64,000 bases of DNA from Metallyticus violacea (taxonomy: Eukaryota; Arthropoda; Insecta; Mantodea; Metallyticidae). This document shows, in pieces, positions 46,561-57,659 of the stretch (positions are counted from its first letter, which is position 1; the number at the start of each line of letters is the position of its first letter). The stretch covers positions 71,401,501 through 71,465,500 of the forward strand of contig CM060833.1 of NCBI GenBank assembly GCA_030762175.1, read 5' to 3'. Both the position numbers and the translations under genes were made by a program. Under the pieces are notes generated by a model that made no database searches, was not told where the DNA came from, and was given only the letters and a program-made list of their open reading frames with translations.

Positions 46561-47194
46561 ATAGATAGAATAATATTAGATAAATATTGTAAGCTACTTC
46601 TGGCCCTATGATAATGAATAATTATAGTTGTTTAGGGGGGTTATGCCAAGAGATCGCGACAATACTATCCACCAGACAAGTCTCTCGCTTAAATATCTAA
46701 GTTAGAATTAAAATTAGCTCTATATATTTATGAAAAAAAAAATAAAAAATGTAATATGCATAGACTATACATGGAATTTGAAAAATAAGACAAAGGGGGG
46801 GGGGCATGAAAAAATTAAATTCTATAAAAGAATGGCGATTTCTTTCTTAATTTATGGTTGCGAAATATAGGTCCCTACAAAGAAACTAAGTAGGATACAG
46901 AATGCAGCAATGAATTTTCGAAGAAAAACTAAATCCTGTTAAAATTAGATCACAATCCCAATGAAGAAATCAGGAAAAAATGAAATGTAAATTCCATTTA
47001 TGACAAAATGTAAATATACAGAAATAGTAATATACATCGTATTAACAGAATGGACAAAACTATTTCCAAAGATTAGAATATATACAACCAGAAAAAGAAA
47101 TATAGGCCTCTAATAAGATGAATAGATTTACTGTGAAGATGGAACAGGCAGAAAACTTAATCCTTGAGATGAAGAAGTGGAAGAAAAAGCATTT

Positions 47195-47890
47195 GAATAG
47201 CTTAGTTTTGGGGTGAATATCAAGAACGCTGTTTCACTAGCGTTTTGTTTACATCGCCTCATATTAACAGCTGTAATTTGTACATCAGTAGAAGGAAATA
47301 TCTTAATTATTGAGCATTTTACACTATAAAGTCCCTGTTTGACAATATGTAGCATTAATAAAAACCAATAAACATTTTAGAATGCATGAAAATAAAAATA
47401 TGTTTTTTCTTTCATTTTTTTTTTCCTTCTAGAACATGTTTTCTTGATATAGAAAAGTTTAATGCTTTTATACAAATTTAATTTTCATAGTTACTGGTAA
47501 TAATAATAAAAGCAATGGTGAAATGGCGAAAAATAACATTTAAATATTAATATAAAATATTAATATAAAATATAAAATATTTAAATTTTACACACAATTG
47601 ATGAAAAATAGATAAAGGAAAATTCATTTTGGGATGAAAATCCATTTTTCAAAAGATACTTTTAAACATCTTAAAGATATAAAAAGAACAATTATATATT
47701 TAATTGTACATTTTATCACATAAGTGAGCTAAAATTCTGATAATCTTGAACTGAGAAATAAAAACATAAAACCATAATATATTCTTATACAAGATAATGT
47801 GTATTGCGTTCCCAGCTCGGTAAGATTAAATTACGCGAGGAAAAAAAATAGAAAGACAGAAATAACACATTTAGGATAAAATAAAATATT
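47195..47890. other. AT-rich, no gene seen
   Basis: Only short chance frames; TAATATAAAATATTAATATAA words at about 47545-47580. Confidence 0.55.
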
Positions 47891-47898
47891 TTAAATGC

Positions 47899-48712
47899 TG
47901 TATTTATGAGGATCTAACACGCACTTTTTTGTCCAAATCTATTCAAAATTGTGATGCGCATTAGATTCGAGTGCAAATCCGTTCCGTATTTCGCCGTTAA
48001 CTTCATTCAAATTTATCATTTATTACGTCATAATATATTGCTGCAATTCTCCACTCCGTTACATTAATTGTTGGCCTATTATTGCACAGAGCGTTTGAAT
48101 AGTGGTCACGAAATGGAGGACAAACAGAGAACATATTACGATGTTACTTTCAAGCGCAAAGCATTCTTTTGGCCTATTATTGCATAGAGCGTTTGAATAG
48201 TGGTCAGAAATGGAGGACAAACAGAAAACATATTACGATGCTACTTTCAAGCGCAAAGCATTCTTTATGTTGAAAACAGGAAGATAGTTCAATGTAGCTG
48301 AGAGCAACGTCAGTGAATTCAACAGAAATTGGCATTATTTGCAAACAAATCTAATAGGAAGAAATTCACTGGTCCTCGCAAAGGAAAAATTCCTGATATT
48401 GAAAAACAAGTTTTGGAATTCGTACTTGAAAGAAGGAAGAACGGGTCAACTGCAACTAATGTAAGAAATAACTTTTTCTTCTGCCTACGCCAGCTGTCCT
48501 GACAACAGCACAAGCGATGGATTTTGCCCTACGTGCTCCAAGATTTAACAATAGTCCACTGATAAATTCTATGTTCTGATCGTTTTATGAAGTGGACGGG
48601 TGTACAACAATATGCCAAAACCTTTTTTTATGATTTTAAGTTTCGAATTTGGGGTGAGCATTACATTCGATGACCATTAGATTCCTGTAAATACGCTATT
48701 ATAAACGAAGTG
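47899..48712 (+). mobile_element. pogo/Tigger-like non-autonomous element
   Basis: The left (GTATTTATGAGGATCTAACA) and right (minus strand GTATTTACAGGAATCTAATG) ends are related. Inside, a plus-strand frame reads YDATFKRKAFFMLKTGR then, after a stop, FTGPRKGKIPDIEKQVLEF with LERRKNGS, the N-terminal CENP-B/pogo helix-turn-helix region. The DDE domain is absent. A 98-bp tandem duplication lies in its 5' part. Confidence 0.65.
48073..48266. repeat. 98-bp tandem duplication in the pogo-like element
   Basis: Copies 48073-48170 and 48171-48266 differ by a few changes and one indel. They span the presumed transposase start, so two start codons are present. Confidence 0.9.
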
Positions 48713-50630
48713 GTCCATTCTGTTAATATATTGCTTATTTGAATGTTTGAAGTATTTTCGTTAATATTAAATGATTAATTATATTACCTGACATTCTTGT
48801 GATTATTATCATAAAAAGTGTTCTGATTAGAAATATCTCCATTTATATATCCTTATAAACGATATAATTGTTATAATGATAGAGTGTGAAATCGTGCTAA
48901 TTAATACAGACGGTCAACATGTATCTATTTTACATGCACTTACATATATGCATGCAAATAAACTACAGATGATTTTTTTTTTTTTTTTCACTTATGAGTA
49001 CACGCAAAACAGAAAAGGAACATTTTTGCTTTTAAATCCCCTTTTTGTTTCGTTCATTAATGTTTGAACCTTAAATGGGATTTCTTTTTAAAGAATTCTA
49101 GGCTTACAGCATGTTCATAATATTTGTTTCACATTGTGATGTTTAATATTTTAAGCTCCTTTCTACACCTGCATTAGAAGATTTACATAAATTTCACAGT
49201 TGAGATTGCTAGCCCAATTTTCAAACCTGGCACAAGTTTGCTGTGGATAAAGAAGAAGAGTAATGATCTGTGTTCTTGCATTTATATATTCTTTATTTTG
49301 CAAATATTCGTTTAGGAGGAATGTACTGAGATTGTTGAAGTTAAAAATAGATTTCTGGAATATTTTGTTTTAGGAACAATATAACAGTTTTCATGGACGG
49401 TAGTGGTGTTATTACTTGTAGTATTTAGTTATATGGTCTTAACTACACTGATCACTGGGAGATCAGATTCTTTTTACATCGCAAACCGGCAACTTTGCTC
49501 TCTGGTAACAATGTGTTATCTTTCGATCACTGCATCGTCAGGTTCAGTTTCAGTGCAGCTTAAGATAGAACCTATTGATTCTGGAATGTCTGTAATAATG
49601 TTATGTGTAACAGCTAGAAAATGATTCTATGACGATCATTTCCGTAGTCAGTTTTCCTCCTTTTAATTAGTAAATATACTGAGATCAGTGTCCATTTCCC
49701 GCGGATGCCTGCTAACCGGCTAATGAGCGGCGCGCTCGCCCTAGGCAAAACACTCTGGAGGAAAACAAAACTGATCGCAGGGTACAGGAGAGAGATATAT
49801 TGCAGTACTTACACAAGATTTGTTGTTTCTATGTCATTTTATATAATTGTAATAATGCACAGGAATGCTGCCTTAGAAAACGGAAACTACAAACGGTAGT
49901 ATGCTACCAATCGCTTCAATATAGCCGGAGTTAAAAAAAAAATAACAATTAAAGTAAAGCGTTAACAATAAAAAAAAAAAGTTTTGTCGCTACAGACTAT
50001 AAAACAAGTAGGTAAACCATTATACTATTAAATGTAAACTTTAAAATTGTTGTAGCTAAACGAAGTGTCAAAAAAGTATATTTAGCAAGTTGGCAATGCT
50101 CGCCGGTTCGAACATTTTTTGAGTTGCTATGGAAGCCGTGCAGGCAATCACCGACACGTATTTCTCCTCGCCCTAGATGCTGCCCACTTTCCAATTCTTA
50201 GTTACGGCTGTACATGCTATCTCGGAGCATAAAGCAAGCGTCTACCATGGCAACTCTATAAAACATTTCGCAAATGCAGTCATATCCGTCCTGACGGGAT
50301 TGGGCTGTACCAGAAGATAACAGTTGTAAGAATATGCCAAAGCTGCGCGCTGTTACCATTAAATTCATATGCAAGCACTCAGAAATACTTTAAATTTGAG
50401 TAAAATGGAAAACCATAAAATTAATAATTACGTAAATATTGGATAAAAGAGTGATGCATTCGAGGTAAGAAAAGCCTGCCCCGAAATAGACACAGGAATG
50501 AGAAGAGCAACATTTGAAATACAGATACAATAAGAGTTACCAAACTTGATTTTGAAAGAATACTTTAAAGATAGGTAGCAGAAAAGAAGGATTATCCAAA
50601 TGAGAGGAAAAGCGAGGAGAGTACTACAAT
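48713..50630. other. intergenic, no gene recognised
   Basis: Contains poly-T at about 48970-48989. Two X-box-like motifs are at 50123-50136 and 50242-50254. A GC-richer patch around 49700-49780 and a 73-residue frame at 49403-49624 remain unidentified. Confidence 0.4.
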
Positions 50631-50633
50631 CGA

Positions 50634-50913
50634 TTTTTTTAATTCGTTCGCTCTTTAGCATCTCAGGTCATCAGCGTCCCATTCCATTCAGGGCGTGAAA
50701 CGGCCGACAATTTTGCTCAGAGGCCTCTTCTTTCAGGATTGAGGTTCTTTTTTGAGCCGTAAATGTACGAACCCACGGCTTTACTTCCCTTCCGAAGGAA
50801 GCCATACTTAGGATTTTTACGCCCGGAAAAATCCATTGATCCTGGCCGGGTTTGAACCCGCGAACTTGGGTTTAGAAGGCAAGTATGGTTACCAATACAC
50901 CACCAGGACCGCC
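50634..50913 (-). mobile_element. SINE family A, full length
   Basis: Minus strand, head on the right with GGTCCTGGTGGTGTATTGGT, box B GGTTCAAACCC. Target duplication ACTACAATCGA at 50623-50633 and 50914-50924. Confidence 0.9.
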
Positions 50914-51439
50914 ACTACAATCGAAACAGTTTAGCAGCAGAAGAAGGTTGAAACAAAGCTAGTAATTTCTCGATTAACTGCGTAAAAGCGATAAGGACAT
51001 ACAGATACAAATCAGATTCAAACGATCGAGAAAGCCCAGTATTACCGTACAAGTGAATGACAGGGAACCCTCCAGAATTTCTGACCAGAACAGGGCACAA
51101 TCAAAATCAAATTGACATAACAAGATTTAAGTGCGTAATCGAAACGTTAGGTAACAGATATTGGGACAAAGAATATAAAAAGAGGTGCAATTTACGAATT
51201 TCAGAGCCGAAAGACTGAAAATAAAAACTGCTTGTAGTTTGCTTTGTTTGCATGAACTTACTACGAAAACAAGCTCATAATTAGCATTGCTCACGTTTTA
51301 AAATATTTATTAACATCAACGCTTTGAATAGTAAGCTCAGTGTTGCTAATTTTTTACAAAGTTTTACAGATAAATTTACATCAAAACACTTCGATTATGA
51401 AAAAACACTAAAAGATTATAATATGGTCTATCCATTATT

Positions 51440-52330
51440 GAATTAATGAATAAATTTATTACAATGGCAAGAAAATGTACAAACTATTATTACTACGGGG
51501 CCTCCACCCATTTGTCCCATACCATTTTAGGTGTGACCCCTCACATTTTAAAAAGTTGGATACAATAATTAATTTTATATTATCCCATTTATATAAATTC
51601 TAATATAACTAAATAAAATACTGATTTTCCATCCTGTTTACTGCAGTCCCCGGTCCCCAGCAGCAACCTACTGGAATTCCAGAGGACCGAATTCTGACCC
51701 ATTCCCAGCTCTTACGTTACTAATACTAATTTTATTCAAACACTACAACATGTGCTTATTAATTTATCCAGTAATATTTACTCCAGACCATCACATCTCT
51801 AAACAATGCATTATAAATAAGAAGTATATTACAAAACACACTACCAAATTCTTAAACACATTTTCCTAGTCACTGTTCCTTCTCTTAACAGCCCTTTTCC
51901 ATTTATTTTTTACTTCCTTTAAATTTTTCCCTACATCCTTACAACTTTTCTATTGTTTTGTTTACATTACTATTCCCCCTAATTTTTAACCTTGTACTTT
52001 CTTTCTCCAAGTCTCCGTTGCCTTACATTCAAATATTATGTGTTCTGCATCTTCTTTACCCCCACATAACGGGCACTCACCTCGTGGATATCCATTCCCA
52101 TGATATATCCATGACCTTTGATGGCCATGGATATCCATTACCTTTTAACCTCCATATTCCTGCTCTTAACCAAGCTATCCCCTTTCTTTCTTCATTATTA
52201 GTGTTGTCTATACAGCATTTTCTTTCCCAGCTATTTTTTTTTATTGAAACATAAAAAACAAGTAACCTCTTCTCAGACAACTGACTGAATAATTTTTGGA
52301 TCTCTACATCCTCAAATCTTTTCCGAACCT
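51440..52330 (-). pseudogene. LINE 3' end with CCHC zinc knuckle
   Basis: Minus strand: ERKGIAWLRAGIWRLKGNGY and WEWIS, then CPLCGGKEDAEHIIFECKAT. The spacing C-X2-C-X7-H-X4-C is the C-terminal zinc knuckle of jockey/I/R1-type LINEs, here after the 'LR.G.W.L' linker. A partial duplication inserts an extra WEWIS segment between linker and knuckle. 51440-51950 is likely 3' UTR. The RT itself is not present. Confidence 0.65.
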
Positions 52331-52334
52331 TCTT

Positions 52335-53270
52335 CCAGAAACCTTCTATCCATTATTATATCCGGAGTGTATAAATTATTACTCATTAACATATTACAGC
52401 AAATAAGATGTCAACAGCCAAAATTGCATTAAAACTTTTCGTTCCATTTACAGCAAGTGATTACTCCGCAAATTTATAGAACCACCCTGTATAAACTTCA
52501 GCAGTGACAAAGAGTGCTACGCTTTACAGTTCTTCATATTTGAGTAATCTCAGCTTATAGATTTTTTTTTTTTTTTAACCTGTTGTTTTCATCCTGAAAG
52601 TTTCTTCATATTTAGTTTAACACTTTGTTGCTTTTTCCTTCTCTGCGCCTTAGCAGAAACCTTTTACTTCTGCCTTATTATCTCTTGCGTTTCCTTTCTG
52701 TTTGGAATTGTAGTTCTTGGATCTGTTGCATAGAGTTAGTGAATCTCTTGGTTTTGTGGGCAGAAGCTTGCGGTTTGACTGTGAGGGAAGAACCTCCTGG
52801 GAGTTAGCCTCTTCGTAACACAGTGTGCAGGAGTATTCCCTTCTGAGACACATCTTGATGTCTTGCTATAAAGCCGCAAATCTTTCTATGTCTGCATTTG
52901 GATGCAAGTTTCAATATAATTTTATGAGATATAACAGGCGAGGCTTTAATAAATTATACATAGTGCTGTGCTACTAACGGACAAAGTGGTGTTAATGACT
53001 ATTCGGAAAGAGCACAGTCCTTTATTATAATGAAACTATGACAAAGACTGGCAAGTTAGATTAATTAATGTGATAGAATTCCCTCGAGGACTCCCGCGAT
53101 CTTACTGATAGAACATTACAGCGAAGAATAATAAGACGCGCTTTACCTTGTGAACCCCAAAATCAAAACCATCCCTTTCAGTTTTACAAGATAACTACAA
53201 GAGTTATTTAATAAATAATGCAAAGTTGGCAGTATTGTATCTGATAACGCAATTGTGAACATTACATAAC
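52335..53270. other. intergenic, no gene seen
   Basis: Contains a poly-T at about 52562-52576. The 60-68-residue frames at 52625-52853 occur on both strands and are not recognisable. Confidence 0.45.
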
Positions 53271-53274
53271 CTAT

Positions 53275-53933
53275 CACGCAGGGTGGAAATTACTGGTTTG
53301 CTAGTGCAACTCCTGCTGCTGTGTGTAGGCTGCAGTCTCGAGCGACAGCGGAGAGAAACGAACTATCCAATTAATGGCGAATTCGAATAAGAGCAGATTT
53401 CACACAGTTACAGTATTTTGCCTGCATAACAACGCCCTATAAATATTTAACAGTTGCGGGGGACAACATATACTTTAGATTATTTACAAAAAAAAAAAAT
53501 ATTTCCAACATTTGCACTGTTACAAGCGGTCACGCCAATAGTAGTCCGTCCTGGTGGTGTAGAGGTTACCATACTTGCCTCTTAAACCCAAGATCGCGGG
53601 TTCGAACCCGGCCAGAACCGATGGATTTTTCCGGGCGTAAAAATCCTAAGTATGGCTTCCTTCGGAAGGGAAGTAAAGTCGTGGATCACGTGTCGTACAT
53701 TTACGGCACGAAAAAGAACCTCAAGCCTGAAAGAGAGGCCTCTGAGAAAAATTAGTCGGCCGTTTCACGCCCTGATTTGAATGGGACGCTGATGACACGA
53801 GATGTTAAAATGCGTCCATAAATCAATCAATCAAAAAAAAAAAAAAACGCCAATAGTCGTTCGGGTCTCACCGCTATAGCTCGGGACTGCAGTAGGAGTT
53901 GCACTAGCTGACCAGTGATTTCTGCCCTGCGTG
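53275..53933. mobile_element. inverted-repeat element with nested SINE-A
   Basis: The ends are inverted: CACGCAGGGTGGAAATTACT at the left and CACGCAGGGCAGAAATCACT read on the minus strand at the right; both continue with CTAGTGCAACTCCT. Arms are about 75-90 bp. No coding is seen. Without the SINE the element would be about 345 bp, the size of a foldback/MITE. Confidence 0.75.
53543..53846 (+). mobile_element. SINE family A, full length
   Basis: Plus strand with head GTCCTGGTGGTGTAGAGGTT, box B GGTTCGAACCC and an A-rich end. Target duplication ACGCCAATAGT at 53532-53542 and 53847-53857, inside the inverted-repeat element. Confidence 0.95.
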
Positions 53934-54169
53934 TAAGGTCAAGTAATTACATCAGTTGCAGTTGGAGGCCTGAGAACACGTGTTCATTTTGTATACAGCG
54001 TATTCAGTTTGCAGATAACAAGAACTAGAAATAGTTCAAAGGCTGTACATTAAGATCGAAACTTTACATAGTAAATATCCCAAGTGATTCACAGTGCTTT
54101 GAGTCAAGTTTGTGGTGATCACAGTAGACTGTAGTGCGGTATACCGTTGGGCTATCATATTCCTTGTTG

Positions 54170-54790
54170 GTCATGTGAGCCTAGATGATGACCCAATACC
54201 AGGAAGCCCAAAAACATCATCAGATGAACGAAGTGTGAAACTTATGTTCAGTGCTCTACATGAAGATCGTCATGTGATGTGAGCCATGAGGATTCGATCA
54301 ACGTCAGTCAGTATTCCGCATTTTGACAAATGATTTATAGAAGATAATATTTTTGAGAGATGGGTCCTTCGATTTTTGATCGATGAACAGAAACAGACTG
54401 CAAACTTGCTGAAACAAAAACTGGACGTTAAACTAACATTTTGGTGTCGAATTGTCGATATTGATGAAATGTGAAACATCGACTTTGAGCCGGAGTTGGA
54501 ATAAGAGTGCAACAAGTGGACCGGCTCATCTTCCCCACTAAGAATATTTTCGACGAGTGCAACCAAAGGTGAAACAAATAATTATATATACCCTTTTGAT
54601 CATTATGACAAAAAAGGGTCCAGTGTGAAACAAGCGTAACAGCAGTTTATTATCCGACTTCGTGTAAAAACTGCCCAAAAAGACACAAATTCCGACCTCA
54701 GTTTCTGGAGGCCTGATTACTCATTCTCCATGACAAGGTTGACCTGCACACCTGGGCTGTCGAGACGAAAAAAATAATGCAAATATAAAT
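54170..54790 (+). pseudogene. mariner transposase relic
   Basis: Plus-strand pieces DERSVKLMFSALHEDRHVM, FERWVLRFLIDEQKQTANLL and, further on, LLILHDKVDLHTWAV ('ILHDNADPHTA', second Asp) in a different frame. The typical mariner order HTH-link, 'FVP.LL.DEQK', catalytic block is preserved but broken by stops and deletions. Confidence 0.6.
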
Positions 54791-54794
54791 GAAA

Positions 54795-55850
54795 AGTATT
54801 ACCTCAATCGCAATTAAGACCTAATATGTGCCAACTAGCCTTTGGCTTATCCCCAAATTTGAAATAACTAAAGCGTGGATATCGTTCCGTATCCTTATTT
54901 ATTATACGCTATAAACATTTAACATTATTGACAAGATTAAAAATGTAAATTATGATATAAAGTTATAAAAATTTAAGAATAATTACATTTCAATTACAGT
55001 CATAATTAATATGTGTACACTCCAATAATAATATGGATACACTTTTTCAGCACAGATTTTTCTGCTTAATTTAATCTATGTTGCATTCGGAGGCTTGTGC
55101 TCAGAAATGGCATGATAAAGTAGTTTTTTTTAATAAAAATTACATGAAATTGGATTAATTCGTTAAGTGAATTTGGTAAAAATCCTTACGTGATAGAAAA
55201 CAACCAATTGATTTTCAGATTTAGATATACCTTTCAAGTTAAATCGTTTTATTTGGTTCAGGCAATAATCGCAAATTTGAAATTTATTTTAACATAGTTC
55301 CTGCATATCTAAATGTAACTAATATCGAGTCAGCTAATACTTAGGTGTATGATTATGTATTATGCCCTCAATCTAGAACGTTTGTTCAATTTTTCTATTA
55401 ATTGAAAAATTTAAATTGTAAATTATCGATTTAAAAGGGCATAAACGTGATTAAATACTTATAGACATGTTATATTTGATAGGATTTTTGAGAGGAAAGG
55501 ACAATAAAAGCAAAGAATCTTGATATTGAATTCATTTAATTACTAAGCATTGTAAGCAGGACTTTAAACGTACATAAAATGCCCAGGTGTTTATATTTTG
55601 TGCGGAGGTTTTTAAGTTTTAATATCGCTTTCTGCAGGACTGGCTCTTTCAGATACCACAGTCAAGTTTATTAATGTCATAAATGTATGCAGCGGTTAAA
55701 TCATAAAACTTCCATATCACTAAACATTTTCGGTGCGTGCAGAGGCGAATTGAGCAAACGGCAACGGGAGAAATAGTGCAATCAGAATGCTATTGCTCAC
55801 TGATGAATATCTTTATAAATTACGCTTTCATTCTGCGCTATAAACGTCTA
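54795..55850. other. intergenic, AT-rich, no gene seen
   Basis: No repeats of known families and no plausible frames. Confidence 0.5.
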
Positions 55851-57090
55851 CCTTCGCGACCCAATTTCCATTGGGCCGGCCATCCTGACAATGGGATTTT
55901 TCGTGGTTTTCCTTGGTCACTTAGACGGATCCTGATATGGACATGTACATTCCATGAATTTTCCGTTCTTCCATTTTATATTTAACTCTGTTCTGTTGCG
56001 ATGTCGAAAGTGCCAGGGCGAGGTGGGCTGGCGCTTTGGAAAGGTTCTATCCCGGTGTCTGGAATGGAAGCAGACCTTCTAAGGAGCCGAACAACTTTAT
56101 TTTCAAACATCTTGTCCACACAATCATCGCCCGTAGATCCTGGTCCCTAGTGTTCCTCACCTCCTCCCTTCCTCCCGGAGGTGTCTCATTGTGGTGTAGA
56201 CACAACCTGACCCCGTGTTCCCCTCATGTCATCCCTTCCTACCGGAGGTGTCCCATTACGACGTAGGCACAACCTGATCCGATGTCCTCCTCATCTCATC
56301 CCTTCCTCCCGGAGGTGACCCATTGTGACGTAGACACAACCTGACCCGGTGTCTCCCTCATCTCATCCCTTCCTACCGGAGGTGCCCCATTGTGACGTAG
56401 ACACAATCTGACCCGGTGTCTCCCTTCACTCATCCCTTCCTCCCGGAGGTGCCCCATTGTGACGTAGACACAACCTGACCCGGTGTCTCCCTTCACTCAT
56501 CCCTTCCTCCCGGAGGTGCCCCATTGTGACGTATACACAACCTGACCCGGTGTCTCCCTCATCTCATCCCTTCCTCCTGGAGGTGCCCCATTGTGACGTA
56601 GACACAACCTGACCCGGTGTCTCCCTCATCTCATCCTTTTCTCCCGGAGGTGCCCCACTGTGACGTAGACACAACCTGACCCGGTGTCTCCCTCATCTCA
56701 TCCCTTCCTACCGGAGGTGCCCCATTGTGACGTAGACACAATCTGACCCGGTGTCTCCCTTCACTCATCCCTTCCTCCCGGAGGTGCCCCATTGTGACGT
56801 AGACACAACCTGACCCGGTGTCTCCCTTCACTCATCCCTTCCTCCCGGAGGTGCCCCATTGTGACGTATACACAACCTGACCCGGTGTCTCCCTCATCTC
56901 ATCCCTTCCTCCTGGAGGTGCCCCATTGTGACGTAGACACAACCTGACCCGGTGTCTCCCTCATCTCATCCTTTTCTCCCGGAGGTGCCCCACTGTGACG
57001 TAGACACAACCTGACCCGGTGTCTCCCTTATCTCATCCCTTCCTCCCGGAGGTGTCCCATTGCGACGTAGGCACAAAGGGCCTATATGAA
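55851..57090 (+). mobile_element. SINE family C with internal minisatellite
   Basis: The SINE-C body (CCATCCTGACAATGGG, ATGTCGAAAGTGCCAGGGCG, TGGAAAGGTTCTATCC) continues into a 67-bp tandem array from about 56171. The array unit contains CTCATCCCTTCCTCCCGGAG, the same words as the SINE-C 3' region at 57590-57630 and 29.55 kb. The array thus arose by expansion of the SINE's own tail. Confidence 0.85.
56171..57075. repeat. 67-bp minisatellite with 5-unit higher-order repeat
   Basis: CCT(C/A)CCGGAGGTG words start at 56171, 56238, 56305, 56372, 56439, 56506, 56573 and 56640, an exact 67-bp period, for about 13.5 units. From about 56325 a 335-bp block (five units) is repeated without difference over 56660-56994 and slightly beyond. 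GC-rich, with CpG in each unit. The 66-residue frames inside are artefacts. Confidence 0.95.
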
Positions 57091-57199
57091 CGTGTATCAA
57101 GTACCAAAAGTACATTTTCCCCGGCCCAACCATGTATCCATTCCGCGACTACAGCTTAAATCCCCTTAGCCTTCTTCTACCTATGTTGTATTTTTAAGT

Positions 57200-57650
57200 A
57201 CGCACTCAACAGAAAGAGGTGGCTCACGTGATAACGCTTGGGGCTCGCATTTAGGAAATCCCGAGTTCAAATTCCTTGGAGCCAGTCATCCTGCTCCTGA
57301 GATTTTTCGTGCTTTCCCCTGGTAACTTAGATGAATTCTGGTATGGATGTTTCCTTCTCACGAATTTTACGCTCTCCCATGTTATTCCGTTAGTTTGTTA
57401 CAAAGTCGAGGTAGACTTGTGTGGTGTGACGGCACTTTGCACTGCCTGACGTCTGGTATAGAAGCGGCCCTTCTGAAAGAATCCAATTCATTGAAGAGGG
57501 ACTCCGCCGGCGTAGGGATATTCTGTCAAGAAACAAAGTCCACATCCATGCCTCACCACTCGTGGATCCTGACGGCTCTTTTCTCCTTCATCTCTTTCCT
57601 TTTTACCGGAGTTGCCCCCACTAGGGGCATAGGCTCAAACGGCTAGCGGT
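57200..57650 (+). mobile_element. SINE family C, full length
   Basis: Complete plus-strand copy: head AGAGGTGGCTCACGTGATAA, B-box-like GAGTTCAAATTCC, body GTTACAAAGTCGAGGTAGAC, and the tail ACCGGAGTTGCCCCCACTAG and TGACAATCCAATCC. Serves as the reference for the truncated copies elsewhere. Confidence 0.85.
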
Positions 57651-57659
57651 TAAGCAAGC

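Larger units (their letters stand above)
45180..47190 (+). pseudogene. LINE reverse transcriptase relic
   Basis: Broken plus-strand frames read SGFRK, STIDNVFT, LAIYAAFV.LVKAFDR (catalytic A motif, 'FIDFEKAFDR'), a region parallel to 'HLIEVV...Y', NVIINTG-like words and YNFK.S-type sequence, then KFYKRMAISFLIYGCEI (the 'KFYK.M..P.LLYGSE' motif after the RT domain) and near the end a LINE C-terminal tail EDGTGRK. The YADD site is lost among stops. A piece at 46224-46560 interrupts it. Dead copy. Confidence 0.7.

Noticed and set aside
49403..49624. Possible transporter-like segment (ITGRSDSFYIANRQL)
   Set aside because: No transmembrane pattern or family match that I can name; likely chance.
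56296..56831. Two identical 66-residue proteins, or a CRISPR-like array
   Set aside because: They are frames of the 67-bp minisatellite. Units are contiguous with no unique spacers, and CRISPR is not expected in an insect.
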